The notes beneath the pieces were generated by a model. The model ran no database searches. It saw only the letters and a list, made by a program, of their open reading frames with translations, and was not told the origin of the DNA. A program made the translations under genes and the position numbers. Shown here in pieces: positions 1 through 11,290 of a stretch of DNA of 64,000 nucleotides (the first letter of the stretch is position 1; each line of letters begins with the position of its first letter). Origin of the DNA: Arthrobacter citreus (lineage in GTDB: Bacteria > Actinomycetota > Actinomycetes > Actinomycetales > Micrococcaceae); contig NZ_VTFV01000004.1 of NCBI RefSeq assembly GCF_009192745.1, forward strand, positions 186,001 to 250,000, written 5' to 3'.

Positions 1-351
1 CACGGGTGTCAGGTAGGTGGCCGGAGACTGGGGAACATAGCCGATGACCCGCCCGCGCAGTTTGGCCGCACGGGCGGCTCCGTCCCGCCCCGCAGTCAGC
101 GGGGTCCGGGTGCCGGAGGCATCCACGTAGTCCAGCCTGCCCCCGGCCACCGTGCCGGCCGGGAGCATACCGAGGATGGCTGAGGCGAAGGTGGTCTTCC
201 CGCAGCCGGATTCACCAACAAGGGCATGCACCCGGCCCCGGTGCGCGCTGAAGGCCACGTCGGTGGCTGCGTGGACCCAGGCTGCACCCCGCCGCGTGCG
301 GCTGGGTATGCGTACGGTGTGCCCCTCGGCGCGGATCGCGATGCTGTTCAT
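1..351 (-). CDS. Peptide/nickel-type ABC transporter ATP-binding protein (DppD/OppD-like), partial
   Basis: This is the N-terminal 117 residues of an ABC ATPase; the rest lies beyond the left edge of the window. A Walker A motif (GESGCGKTT) and a Q-loop region (VPQSPATYLTPV) are visible in the spacing usual for DppD/OppD ATPases, which energise uptake of peptides, nickel or opines at the cytoplasmic face of the membrane. The start codon at 351 overlaps the stop of the upstream permease in an ATGA arrangement, so it is the last visible gene of a four-gene importer operon. Family membership is clear from the motifs and context. The substrate cannot be read from this fragment, and a DppF-like partner ATPase may follow outside the window. 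Confidence 0.9.
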   Translation of the reverse strand, partial: MNSIAIRAEGHTVRIPSRTRRGAAWVHAATDVAFSAHRGRVHALVGESGCGKTTFASAILGMLPAGTVAGGRLDYVDASGTRTPLTAGRDGAARAAKLRGRVIGYVPQSPATYLTPV

Positions 352-1214
352 TGTCTTCCTTCCGTCCGGGAGAGGATGCCGTTCCCGCAGGCGGCCACAG
401 CCAGGGTGGTAACCAGCAGGAGCAGCGCCGGGAAAACCAGGGCCCACCAGCCGCCGAGCATCACTTCCGACTGCGCTTCCTTCAGAAGCGTTCCCAGGGA
501 TGCCTGGTCCGGAGACAGGCCCAGCCCCAGGAAAGAGAGCGTGGACTCGTGCCAGATGGCGTGCGGGAGCAGCATGACAGTGGCCACTACCCCCTGTGCC
601 AGCGTCCCGGGAAGGAAATGCCGCCGCAGTACCTCTCGCCGGGTCGAGCCAAGGAGGTAGGCAGCCTCCACGTATTCCCGGCTGCGCAGGGACAGGACCT
701 CGGCGCGGACAATCCTCGCGACCTGCGTCCAGTGCGTGAGCGCAATGGACGCGATGATGGCTGTCACGGAGCCGCGGAACATCGCAACAATGACCACCCC
801 CAGCAGCAGGTGGGGCACAGCGTTGATGCCATCGACCACCCGCATGACGATTCGGTCCGTCCGGCCGCCGAGCGCCGCCGACACGGCCCCTATCAGCATC
901 CCGAGTCCCATCGAGGCAAGCGCACAGAGAACAGCGATGAGCAGTGAGACACGCAGCCCGGAGGCAAGCCGGATGAAGAGGTCACGGCCCGCGTGGTCGG
1001 TTCCGAAGGGGTGGGCGGCCGACGGCGGCAGCCGGGCGGAGCTGAAGTCGGTCAGCTTTTCGTCCGTGCCGGCAAGCATCGGAACAAAGACGGCGTAGGA
1101 CGCAATCAGCACCAGGACAGCCACACCCAGGATCGTGCCGGCTGCACGGAGTCCCCGCCTCCGGACGGCGGGGCCGGTGAGACGGAGATCTGCAGCTTCC
1201 ACGGTGCTAGACAT
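348..1214 (-). CDS. ABC transporter permease (DppC/OppC-like)
   Basis: A 288-residue inner-membrane permease of the peptide/nickel importer family. One N-terminal membrane segment is followed by an extracytoplasmic stretch with a GTDHAGRDLF motif typical of DppC/NikC. Several more membrane helices follow, with a cytoplasmic EAA loop (EAAYLLGSTRREVLRRHFLP) that docks the ATPase. I chose the ATG at 1214 rather than an in-frame start at 1244. The 1214 start overlaps the stop of the upstream permease by only 8 bp, whereas 1244 would overlap it by 38 bp. Its own stop overlaps the ATPase start. It should form the transmembrane channel together with the preceding DppB-like protein. Confidence 0.9.
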   Translation of the reverse strand: MSSTVEAADLRLTGPAVRRRGLRAAGTILGVAVLVLIASYAVFVPMLAGTDEKLTDFSSARLPPSAAHPFGTDHAGRDLFIRLASGLRVSLLIAVLCALASMGLGMLIGAVSAALGGRTDRIVMRVVDGINAVPHLLLGVVIVAMFRGSVTAIIASIALTHWTQVARIVRAEVLSLRSREYVEAAYLLGSTRREVLRRHFLPGTLAQGVVATVMLLPHAIWHESTLSFLGLGLSPDQASLGTLLKEAQSEVMLGGWWALVFPALLLLVTTLAVAACGNGILSRTEGRQ

Positions 1215-2226
1215 CGGCGGACACCCTCGGATCAATCCAGACATACAGCAGGTCTGCGATCAGCGAACCGGCGAGCACTGCTGCGGTTGTCAGCACCGTC
1301 AAGGCCGCCAGCAGCGCGAAGTCCAGGGCCTGCGCCGAGGAAACCACCGCTGCCGCCAGTCCCGGCCAGGAGAACACCGTCTCCACCAGCACCGCCCCCA
1401 CGATGACTTCCGGCAGCCGGGTGCCGAGGACGGCGATGAACGGAGCGAGGGCGGCAGGCATGACGTGCCGGCGGACGACGGTCCTTTCGGACAGTCCGCG
1501 CAGCAGGGCTCCGCGCACGGCGTCGGATGCGAGCGCCTCCCTGGTGGAAGCCCGCAGGGAAAGTGCCAGCCAGGGAAGCTGTGAAAGCGCCGTAGCCGTA
1601 ACGGGGAGGATCATATGGCGCAGCACCTGCCCGGCAGTTGGCTCCGTGCCCGGATCGCTCAGCCCTCCCCCGGGCAGGAGCCCCAGGGCCAGGGCGAAAA
1701 CCATAAGCAGCCCCAGCGAGATCACGAACGGCGGCAGCCCCTGGAGCAGGGTTGCCGCCGCTGCCGTGATCCGATCCAGGAGACCGCCCGGGCGGCGGGC
1801 GCACCGGGCAGCCAGCAGCAGCGAACCGACGGCTGCCAGGAGCAGGCCGGTTCCCGCGACCAGCAGCGTCCAGGGCAGCCGTTCAGAAATCACGGACGCC
1901 ACCGGCTGGCGGAACACACGGGAGTAGCCAAGGTCTCCTGACAGCGCGGATGTCACCCAGTGCCACCAGGCCTGGATCCACGAGGTGCCCAGCCCGAGGG
2001 ATTCGGACAGCACCTCGCGCTGTTCCGCGGAGGTCTGTGCAAAGCGGTCTCCCAGGTACGCGGCAAGCGGATCGAAGGGCGAGATGCTGGCGAGCAGGAA
2101 AACGAGGAGGGAGACGCCCACGGCCACCGGCATGCCCAGGCCCAGACGCCTCAGGACGATCACCCGCGTCTGGCGCAGGCGCCTGCGCCGTCGCGCCGGC
2201 CGGGACGCGGCTTCGATGCCCGGCAC
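1207..2226 (-). CDS. ABC transporter permease (DppB/OppB-like)
   Basis: A 339-residue permease starting with GTG at 2226, 3 nt after the stop of the substrate-binding protein gene. The N-terminus carries an Arg-rich cytoplasmic stretch and then a first helix (PVAVGVSLLVFLLA). It is followed by the SPFDPLAAYLGDRF region, a variant of the DppB/NikB pattern just after helix 1, and by five further hydrophobic segments. An EAA-like loop (LASDAVRGALLRGLSERTVV) is present near residues 230-250. With the DppC-like protein it would form the heterodimeric pore. Length and topology fit the family; the substrate is unknown. Confidence 0.9.
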   Translation of the reverse strand: MPGIEAASRPARRRRRLRQTRVIVLRRLGLGMPVAVGVSLLVFLLASISPFDPLAAYLGDRFAQTSAEQREVLSESLGLGTSWIQAWWHWVTSALSGDLGYSRVFRQPVASVISERLPWTLLVAGTGLLLAAVGSLLLAARCARRPGGLLDRITAAAATLLQGLPPFVISLGLLMVFALALGLLPGGGLSDPGTEPTAGQVLRHMILPVTATALSQLPWLALSLRASTREALASDAVRGALLRGLSERTVVRRHVMPAALAPFIAVLGTRLPEVIVGAVLVETVFSWPGLAAAVVSSAQALDFALLAALTVLTTAAVLAGSLIADLLYVWIDPRVSADV

Positions 2227-2229
2227 GGG

Positions 2230-3831
2230 TTAGTCCCGCGTCCAGTGGCGGAGACTCCACCAGAAGCCCCAGCCGACGTCGTGGGCGTGTGGTTCAAGCA
2301 CGGTCTGGACGTTGTTCCAGCCCTGGTCTTCCTGCACGTAGTTGTGGTCGATGAAGGCCAGCATCACGTAGCCGGGGTCCTGGATGTACAGGTCCTGGAC
2401 GGCCAAATAGTGCTTCGTGCGTTCGTCCGCGTCCAGGCTGCTGCGCGCGGCCTCAAGGTGGGTGTCCATTTCCGGGCTTCCGGTGCCGCCGGGATTGGCA
2501 AAGGGCGAGCCGCCCTCAAGCGGGCTGTGGAGGGTTTCGAAGAGCTGTGTGTCCAGGTCATACGGCTTGTCGCCGCCGCCGAGCAGGATGCCCACTTCTC
2601 CGCGCCGCTCCTCGATGACGTTCCAGTCCGTGCCGAGAAGTGTGACGTCCACACCGAGTTCGGACATGTTCGAGGCAAACGCGAGCGCGAGGTCCCGCCG
2701 CAGTGTGTCAGTGGCGTTGTAGGCAACCTCAAACCCGGCGCGCTCTCCGTCCCTGGTCCGGATGCCGTCTTCGCCGCGCAGCCAGCCTGCATCGTCCAGC
2801 AGCTGACCGGCTGCCTCGGGATCGTAATCGAACACCGCGTCCGGGTCGAAGGCTTCCCCGTAAATGTCAGCCACCGGAGTATGGGCGGGTTTGCCGCGCC
2901 CGCCCAGGACATGGTCAACCATGCCCTGGCGGTCAGCAGCCATGTTCATGGCCATAACTGCGGCCGGGTCAGTGGCAAAGGCACTGTCCGCCGGCAGCGA
3001 CAGCCCGCGCCAGTCGGCCGTCTTGACGGCCTCGTAAATGTATCCGGACTTGCCCTCATACTGTGCTGCCAGCAGCGGCGGCAGGACCGTACCGTTGATT
3101 TCCCCGGTCTGGAGCCGCTGGGCCCGCGAATTGTCATCCGGGACGTGGATGATGGTGACGGTTTCAACTTCTGGAGCGCCGTTCCAGTGATCTTCATTGG
3201 CCGTAAGGACCGCTTCGCCCGGGCGGAGCGACGTGAGCCTGTACGGTCCGGTTCCCACTGGATCCGTGTTGAGGGTGGACTCTGCCGCCAGTCCCGGAGT
3301 CAGCCGTTCGGACGGTGCAATCCCCAGCAGGAGCCGGCTGGGGAAGCCCGCATAGGGGTATTTCAGGGTGAAGGTGACCGTGCCGTCCTCAGAGGCTTCG
3401 ACATCCTGGAGCATGTCATAGGACGTTGCCAGTTCGGATGCCGACGCCGGATCTACGACGGCGCGGTAGGTCGCCGCGACGTCCCCGGCGTCCAGGTCCG
3501 TGCCGTCGGTGAACTTCACCCCGGGGCGGAGGTGGACTGTCCACTGGGTTCCTTCGGCGTTACTCTCCGGCATGCCTTCCGCGAGCCACGGCGCCAGCTC
3601 CGGAAGCGCCGAAGACCCGTCCTGAGGAGACAGGCGCAGCAGTCCGTCGTAGATCTGTGACTGACCGCTGTCTCCGTGACCGCCAACCGGGTTGAACTGT
3701 CCGGGTTCGTTTGCATCCGCCAGGATGATTCCGGTGGTCTCCCCCGGTGAGCCGCTGCAGCCGGCCACAACTCCGCAGACCAGTATGGTGCCGGCCGCCA
3801 AGGTCCTGCTCTGATGCTTTCCTGCTGGCAT
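2230..3831 (-). CDS. Peptide/nickel ABC transporter substrate-binding lipoprotein (SBP family 5)
   Basis: A 533-residue extracellular binding protein. A signal peptide ends in a lipobox (VVAGC, Cys25), so it should be a membrane-anchored lipoprotein that captures the ligand for the permeases encoded downstream. The family 5 pattern is clear: TQWTVHLRPGVKFTDGTDLDAGDV near the start, then the bilobal alternation typical of DppA/OppA/NikA. I preferred the ATG at 3831 because a good ribosome site (GAGGGG) lies 8 nt upstream; an in-frame ATG at 3855 falls inside a palindrome and lacks one. It is the first gene of the operon and diverges from an ArsR-type regulator. Nickel or zinc-chelate uptake is possible given that regulator, but peptide uptake is equally compatible. 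Confidence 0.9.
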   Translation of the reverse strand: MPAGKHQSRTLAAGTILVCGVVAGCSGSPGETTGIILADANEPGQFNPVGGHGDSGQSQIYDGLLRLSPQDGSSALPELAPWLAEGMPESNAEGTQWTVHLRPGVKFTDGTDLDAGDVAATYRAVVDPASASELATSYDMLQDVEASEDGTVTFTLKYPYAGFPSRLLLGIAPSERLTPGLAAESTLNTDPVGTGPYRLTSLRPGEAVLTANEDHWNGAPEVETVTIIHVPDDNSRAQRLQTGEINGTVLPPLLAAQYEGKSGYIYEAVKTADWRGLSLPADSAFATDPAAVMAMNMAADRQGMVDHVLGGRGKPAHTPVADIYGEAFDPDAVFDYDPEAAGQLLDDAGWLRGEDGIRTRDGERAGFEVAYNATDTLRRDLALAFASNMSELGVDVTLLGTDWNVIEERRGEVGILLGGGDKPYDLDTQLFETLHSPLEGGSPFANPGGTGSPEMDTHLEAARSSLDADERTKHYLAVQDLYIQDPGYVMLAFIDHNYVQEDQGWNNVQTVLEPHAHDVGWGFWWSLRHWTRD

Positions 3832-3845
3832 AGGGAAACCCCTCA

Positions 3846-3859
3846 ACGTATGCATACGT
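3846..3859. promoter_or_regulatory. Perfect 14-bp palindrome, candidate operator
   Basis: The sequence ACGTATGCATACGT is a perfect palindrome. It lies 14 bp upstream of the substrate-binding protein start codon and 120 bp upstream of the divergent ArsR-type gene. The position suits a repressor site controlling the importer operon. That the adjacent ArsR protein binds it is inference. Confidence 0.45.
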
Positions 3860-3979
3860 GTGCAGCTATTGGTGGATCAATTCTCGATTCCTGCGCCGGG
3901 CACAGCTAGGGTTCAGGCATCGAAGGGGCGCTTCAAACCGAAATTGGTTTCGCAGCCTCAATCTGTAAGGGAAGGGTTC

Positions 3980-4353
3980 ATGGGATCCGCTACCGGCAAG
4001 GCTCCAGAAGACTCCGCAGCCCGCGCGCTGGGCGCAGTGGATGTTGCGGCGTGGTGTACCCGGTTCGAGTTGATCTCAGATCCCACGAGACTGCAGCTGC
4101 TGCTCTGCCTGCATTTCAGTCCCGGCATCACCGTGACCCGGCTGGCAGCTGCTTCGGGGGTTTCCCAGACGGTGGTAAGCCAGTCCCTGCGCCGGCTGCG
4201 GGACAGGGAATGGGTTCAGGCGGCCAAGGTGGGGCGTGAACACCGCTACCGGATTGTGGACGATTCCCTGCACCAGCTGCTGCACGTCATTGGGGCGCCG
4301 CATTCGGACCACAGCGATCAGCATTCACGCACACACGGCGTGCCGGGGCCTGC

Positions 4354-4357
<4 letters not shown>
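3980..4357 (+). CDS. ArsR/SmtB-family metal-responsive transcriptional regulator
   Basis: A 125-residue winged-helix repressor. The start at 3980 has a strong ribosome site (AAGGGAAGGG). The domain runs from RFELISDPTRLQLLL through a recognition helix (SGVSQTVVSQSLRRLRDREW) and a wing (GREHRYRI). The last 30 residues are His/Asp-rich: VDDSLHQLLHVIGAPHSDH and further His residues. As remembered, NmtR and CzrA carry a helix-5 metal site of the form D-x-H ... H-x-x-H; here the Asp and the HSDH pair are kept, the first His may be shifted. Nickel, cobalt or zinc sensing is therefore plausible. It diverges from a peptide/nickel-type importer and probably represses it. Its TAG stop shares a CTAG with the stop of the convergent phosphatase gene. 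Confidence 0.85.
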
Positions 4358-7400
<3,043 letters not shown>

Positions 7401-7574
7401 CTACCCAATCTTGCCGTATGTATGACGGCGGCGGGAGCTATGCGGGACCTGCCGGCTGCCGCGCGTCCCCGGCTCGGGAAATAAATTCCCAATGGCTGTC
7501 GATATCCGTGCGGCCCGTTCGACGGCATAGTAGGAGCAGCACGGAGCGCTCCCCCTAGAGATCAGGAGAATGCC

Positions 7575-8018
7575 ATGAAGTACATGATGATTATGCGGAC
7601 CACTGATTCGGCCGTTGAAGCTTCCAAGGACATGCCGTTTGAAGAAATCATCAACGCCATGGGCGCCTACAACGAATCGATGATCAACGCCGGGGTCCTG
7701 CTGGCGGGAGAAGGGCTGGCCGAGGTCACGGAGGACAATAACTTCGTCGTCGACTTCTCCCAGGAGCCGCCGCTGGTCACCGACGGCCCGTACGGCGAGA
7801 CACACGAACTCTTCAACGGATTCTGGATCATTCAGGCTTCCTCAAAGGAGGAAGCTGTGGAGTGGGCCAGCCGGTGCCCGCTTGGCCCCGGATCGAAGCT
7901 GGAAGTCCGGCGGGTAACCGATGCCTCCGACTTCGAGGATTTCGCGGACAACGAGTACATCCAGAAGGAAGAAGGCTGGCGCGAGCAGGAAGAAAAGCTC
8001 CGGGCCGAGAACCCCTAG
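7575..8018 (+). CDS. YCII/DGPF-domain protein
   Basis: A 147-residue protein of the YCII-related (DGPF) family. The start at 7575 has AGGAG 9 nt upstream. The family core is visible: MKYMMIMR at the N-terminus, TDGPYGETHELFNGFW in the middle and SKEEAVEWASRCPLGPGSKLEVR. The C-terminal 30 residues are highly charged and extend past the usual ~115-residue core. No enzymatic activity is established for these proteins, but they are the standard partners of ECF42-type sigma factors. Such a sigma gene follows after only 4 nt, so the two are very likely co-transcribed, with this gene also a likely target. Confidence 0.88.
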   Translation: MKYMMIMRTTDSAVEASKDMPFEEIINAMGAYNESMINAGVLLAGEGLAEVTEDNNFVVDFSQEPPLVTDGPYGETHELFNGFWIIQASSKEEAVEWASRCPLGPGSKLEVRRVTDASDFEDFADNEYIQKEEGWREQEEKLRAENP

Positions 8019-8022
8019 CGTC

Positions 8023-9435
8023 ATGGCGTCCATGGACTGGGCTGGTGAGGACACCGCCGCGGCGGTCCGCCACCGGATAGACGCCGTTTGGCGGATTGAC
8101 GGTGCCGGGATTGTCGCGGCCCTGGCCCGTGCCACCGGGGATCTGGGTCTGGCGGAGGACGTTGCCCAGGAAGCGGTGGCTGAGGCGCTGGCCTCCTGGC
8201 CAGCTGGGGGCGTGCCGCGGAACCCGGCTGCGTGGTTGACCGCCGTCGCCAAGCGCCGCGCGATTGATGCCTGGCGGCGGGCGGAACGCCTTCAGGACCG
8301 TTACGCGGATCTGGGCAGGAGTCTGAAGGACGTTGCCGATCCGGAGTGGGATCCCCTGCCGGACGACGTCCTGAAACTGGTTTTTGTGGCCTGTCATCCG
8401 GTGCTCTCCCGTGAAGCGCAGGTGGCGTTGACCCTTCGGATTGTGGGCGGGCTGTCCACCGGGGAAATCGCCCGGCTGTTCCTGCTTCCCGTGGCTGCGG
8501 TGCAGCAGCGGATCGTCCGGGCAAAGAAGACCCTGGCCGCCGCCCGGGTTCCTTTCGATGTGCCGGAACCGAATGAATGGGGAGCCCGTCTCGGCGGGGT
8601 GCTCGCGGTGATCTACCTCCTGTTCACGGAGGGATACGCTGCGTCCGCCGGGCAATCGTGGATGCGCCAGGACCTGGCAGCAGAGGCACTGAGGTTGGGC
8701 CGGCTGCTGTCCCGGCTCGTTCCGCGGGAGCCGGAGGCTCTCGCCCTGGTGGCGCTGATGGAGTTCCAGGCATCCAGGTTCCGCGGCAGAACGCGTGCGG
8801 ATGGATCACCCGTGCTGCTGGCCGACCAGGACCGCACGCTGTGGGACCGCGCCCAGATTGAGCGCGGGCGGGCCGCCCTGGCTCAATCTGATGCTCTGAG
8901 GCGGGGCCGGGGTAACTATGCGCTGCAGGCTGCGATTGCGCAGTGCCATGCGGTTGCGCCGAGTGTCGAGGGTACGAACTGGCAGCGGATCGTGCTGCTG
9001 TATGAGGCGCTGGGCCGGCTGGCACCGTCTCCTGTAGTGGAGCTGAACCGCGCGGTGGCGGTATCCATGGCGACCGGTCCGGCGACGGCGCTGGAGATGG
9101 TGGACCGGCTTGCTGCCACGGGTGCGCTCCGCGGCTCGCATCTGCTGCCCAGCGTGCGGGGTGAACTGCTGTCCCGCCTCGGCCGGGCGGAAGAGGCACG
9201 GACTGAATTCAGTGCTGCTGCTCCGCTGGCGCGCAACGACCGGGAGCGGGAGGTCCTGGAGCGCCGCGCTGCCGGGCTGTGGATGCGCTGCGGATTAGTT
9301 GGCGCCCTTCCGCCAACGCACCTTGGATTTGATGTTGTGGATCATGCTGGCAGGCAGCCAACCGAACCGGTTCGTTATGGAGCGTGTGAAAACCGTGCTC
9401 TTCCACAAGGCCCCATCTCTCCTAATCGCTGCTGA
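8023..9435 (+). CDS. ECF42-like RNA polymerase sigma factor with TPR-type C-terminal domain and aberrant tail
   Basis: A 470-residue extracytoplasmic-function sigma factor. Sigma region 2 (about residues 20-90: GDLGLAEDVAQEAVAEALASW, RNPAAWLTAVAKRRAIDAWRR) and region 4 (about 125-175: LTLRIVGGLSTGEIARLF, VQQRIVRAKKTL) are complete. A ~240-residue helical C-terminal domain follows (VVELNRAVAVSMATGP), as in the anti-sigma-independent ECF42 group. The start at 8023 is 4 nt after the DGPF gene. In related proteins, as I recall them, the reading frame ends near the ERRAAGL equivalent (residues 413-419). Here it continues about 46 more codons through the antisense of an immunity-gene remnant, so the original stop was probably lost when the accessory array was joined to this gene. 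Whether the sigma factor still works is unknown. Confidence 0.9.
   Translation: MASMDWAGEDTAAAVRHRIDAVWRIDGAGIVAALARATGDLGLAEDVAQEAVAEALASWPAGGVPRNPAAWLTAVAKRRAIDAWRRAERLQDRYADLGRSLKDVADPEWDPLPDDVLKLVFVACHPVLSREAQVALTLRIVGGLSTGEIARLFLLPVAAVQQRIVRAKKTLAAARVPFDVPEPNEWGARLGGVLAVIYLLFTEGYAASAGQSWMRQDLAAEALRLGRLLSRLVPREPEALALVALMEFQASRFRGRTRADGSPVLLADQDRTLWDRAQIERGRAALAQSDALRRGRGNYALQAAIAQCHAVAPSVEGTNWQRIVLLYEALGRLAPSPVVELNRAVAVSMATGPATALEMVDRLAATGALRGSHLLPSVRGELLSRLGRAEEARTEFSAAAPLARNDREREVLERRAAGLWMRCGLVGALPPTHLGFDVVDHAGRQPTEPVRYGACENRALPQGPISPNRC
9295..9415 (-). pseudogene. Remnant of an S-family immunity-like gene (3' end, frameshifted)
   Basis: On the minus strand the end of this segment reads GWLPASMIHNIKSKVRWRKGAN and a stop. 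It closely matches the last ~20 residues of the intact S protein at 10114-10599 (GWLPADMVHNISSVVRWRKDAG). Just upstream, in a different frame, EEHGFHTLHNEPV matches EQHGFQTFVESEPV of the same protein. This is thus a 5'-truncated copy with a frameshift. It lies entirely inside the reading frame of the ECF sigma factor on the other strand and marks the left boundary of the accessory array. Confidence 0.8.
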
Positions 9436-9883
9436 ACGGAGTAATTTTGACGTGAATATTCCGTAGGCGGTCAGCCTGAATCCACCCCGCCACTGACACG
9501 TGTTCCAGCGGCTCGTTCTCGCCGAAAGGAACGAAATCATGGTTATTAATTAGCATGCGCTTGTACATTGTATCCATGGGGTCGATACTCGCGACGGAGA
9601 GCTTTCCACCAATGTCCTCAGCATCGATAATTACATTGCGTCCCGGCCCAAGACTGCCCGTAACACGTACACGGTGTCGGTTGGTTACTTCATCAGCAGG
9701 TACTTCCAAAGTATGTTTAGAAGGACTCCACGCATTAGTATGCCAGGCAGGGCTGGGCGCTTCTTCGCCGTTGTGCACTATGGTCAACATTCCTTCATAA
9801 GGCTTTAAGGACCAAAGCTCAACTTCCTGCCCTCGCCATGTCCCATAATTCCCGGTGAGTTTCGTTCCATCTTTTTTCCACAT
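9422..9883 (-). CDS. S-family immunity-like protein (copy S4)
   Basis: A 153-residue soluble protein without signal peptide or membrane segment. I placed the start at 9883 (MWKKDGTKL) because it aligns with the other three S copies and has AGGAGGGGAG upstream; the longer frame to 9982 is proline-rich and not conserved. The shared S pattern is L-T-G-x-YGTW, then a hydrophobic strand with LTIV, SPxW, VPADEVTNRHRVRV near the middle and GW-x-x-A-D-x-L near the end. The segment is visibly richer in A/T than the flanking housekeeping genes. No toxin tail was recognised in the 230 bp before it, unlike copies S1-S3. The immunity role is inferred from array context. Confidence 0.7.
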   Translation of the reverse strand: MWKKDGTKLTGNYGTWRGQEVELWSLKPYEGMLTIVHNGEEAPSPAWHTNAWSPSKHTLEVPADEVTNRHRVRVTGSLGPGRNVIIDAEDIGGKLSVASIDPMDTMYKRMLINNHDFVPFGENEPLEHVSVAGWIQADRLRNIHVKITPFSSD

Positions 9884-10113
9884 AACTATAGACTCCCCTC
9901 CTACTGCGGCGCTGTGTGGTATAGGGGGGGGCGAAGGCCGTGAATCTCTGAACGGACCCCAGCGTCTGCTCGTCCAATGCACTCCCGTCCTTCACCACGA
10001 AGCCCCCGACGTATCTCTGCTCCCGTCGACCCGGAACTCAACCTACTCTGAATTCAGATCCCTATGCGTGAAAACCTAGGTCTTCCTTGTTAATGCCCCG
10101 CTCTCGCAGGGAC

Positions 10114-10599
10114 CTAGCCGGCATCCTTACGCCAGCGCACTACGGAACTGATGTTGTGGACCATGTCCGCGGGTAGCCACCCAAAAACACCCTGGCGAGA
10201 CACAGGTTCACTCTCAACGAAGGTTTGAAAGCCATGCTGTTCCATAAGGTCCATTTTTTCTTCGGTCCAGAAACCCCTGTCGGCTACTAGCGCCAGATTC
10301 CCGTCAGTATCTTCTCCGACGATTTCCACCTCTTTCCCTGGCCTTATCTCACCGGTCGCCAAGACGGCATGAATGTTAGTCACGTTATCCATCAGAACTC
10401 TCCGTGTGTGTGAGAAGCGGGGTCCTGGGAACTGGTTTTTGTGGTCGTGGGTCCGCCAGCCGGGCCCCGGCGAGTCTCCCCCGCTTTTGACAAGCGTCAG
10501 GGTGCCGTCGTCATTGGGGCCAGTCCCTCTCAGTTCGAATTCTTGGCCGTCCCAGGTTCCGTACTTACCGCTGAGTTTCATTCCATCCGTTCTCCACAT
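10114..10599 (-). CDS. S-family immunity-like protein (copy S3)
   Basis: A 161-residue soluble protein (MWRTDGMKLSGKYGTW...), one of four S paralogues in the array. It shares GDSPGPGW with copy S1 and the C-terminal GWLPADMVHNISSVVRWRKD with the remnant at 9295-9415, so those two belong to one subtype. Its ATG lies 2 nt after the stop of a detached toxin C-terminal tail (10602-10733), which implies translational coupling between tail and immunity gene. In polymorphic toxin loci an immunity gene typically follows its toxin directly, and that arrangement is the main support for the role. Downstream are 230 bp with nothing convincing before copy S4. Confidence 0.72.
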   Translation of the reverse strand: MWRTDGMKLSGKYGTWDGQEFELRGTGPNDDGTLTLVKSGGDSPGPGWRTHDHKNQFPGPRFSHTRRVLMDNVTNIHAVLATGEIRPGKEVEIVGEDTDGNLALVADRGFWTEEKMDLMEQHGFQTFVESEPVSRQGVFGWLPADMVHNISSVVRWRKDAG

Positions 10600-10601
10600 G
10601 A

Positions 10602-10733
10602 TTAGAGGCTAATCCACCCGCCGGAGTCCCTATCGTAGATCCCTGCCAGCACCTCGTTACCTTGCCTGTCAATACGCCGCATCTCCGCCCCGTCCTGCAA
10701 TAGCGTATTTCCTTCGACCCTTCGGTAGGTCAC
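10602..10733 (-). pseudogene. Detached toxin C-terminal tail C
   Basis: A 43-codon open frame in phase with and directly after the S2 stop codon (TGA then GTG). It ends 2 nt before the S3 start. The key stretch is LLQDGAEMRRIDRQGNEVLAGIY followed by GGWISL and a stop. It aligns with tail A (GAEMWRIDRYGNEVLVGIY) and with the C-terminal end of the large toxin (GAVIWEINKTGERVLVAIF). It looks like the last part of a toxin domain left behind when its N-terminal portion was lost. Confidence 0.65.
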
Positions 10734-11213
10734 TCAGTCCGTGCCGAATAGGATGATTTCCACTTGAAAATCCCATAATTGATCAGCAGGAAGCCAGCCA
10801 TACACCATTGTGTGCCCTAATGGTTCATTCCTACTAAAAGGGTCAAAGTTGTAGTTATCGATTAATTGACGCTTACGCACCGTTGACATAGGGTCAATGC
10901 TCTCCACAGCGAAATGTTCATCTAAGTCTTCCGCTATGACCATAAGCTCGCACCCTGGACTAAAACTCGCCTTAACCCAGACCTCGTGGCGGTTAGTGAC
11001 CTCTTCGGCCGGCACGTTCAAAGTATGTGACACGGACGTCCTGGCAAAGCGGTTAGGGAGAAACTTAGTCTGCCATTCTGTGCCCGAGACATCTCCACCA
11101 TCTTTTATAAGTGTCAGCATCCCCTGGTACGGCTTGAAGGACCAAAGCTCGAATTCTTCACCCTGCCAAGTACCGTAATTTCCGGTTAACTTGGTCCCGT
11201 CTTGTTTCCACAT
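10734..11213 (-). CDS. S-family immunity-like protein (copy S2)
   Basis: A 159-residue soluble protein (MWKQDGTKLTGNYGTW...). It is closest to copy S4: both have ESIDPM or ASIDPM, a KR-x-LI-x-N motif and VPAEEVTNRHEV or VPADEVTNRHRV, so they are likely a recent duplicate pair. It begins 9 nt after the stop of toxin tail B (11223-11290). No catalytic motif, signal peptide or membrane helix is seen, as expected for a cytoplasmic immunity protein. Sequence is A/T-richer than the surrounding chromosome. Function is inferred only from its place behind a toxin fragment and from its resemblance to the I and T proteins. Confidence 0.72.
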   Translation of the reverse strand: MWKQDGTKLTGNYGTWQGEEFELWSFKPYQGMLTLIKDGGDVSGTEWQTKFLPNRFARTSVSHTLNVPAEEVTNRHEVWVKASFSPGCELMVIAEDLDEHFAVESIDPMSTVRKRQLIDNYNFDPFSRNEPLGHTMVYGWLPADQLWDFQVEIILFGTD

Positions 11214-11222
11214 CTCTACAGG

Positions 11223-11290
11223 CTAGTCCATCCGTTGTCGGCGTGGAAAAACACCAATCAGCACTTCGTTACCGTTCTTATCGATCCGGC
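11223..11290 (-). pseudogene. Detached toxin C-terminal tail B
   Basis: The minus strand encodes CRIDKNGNEVLIGVF and a short tail ending in TAG at 11223-11225. This matches WRIDRYGNEVLVGIY of tail A and the end of the large toxin. The tail is fused out of frame to the truncated 3' end of the broken T copy upstream, so this is a deletion junction. Copy S2 starts 9 nt downstream. Confidence 0.6.

Noticed and set aside
1960-3660. 566-codon plus-strand open frame opposite the binding-protein gene
   Set aside because: It spans the boundary between two minus-strand genes with excellent family matches and has no identifiable domain.
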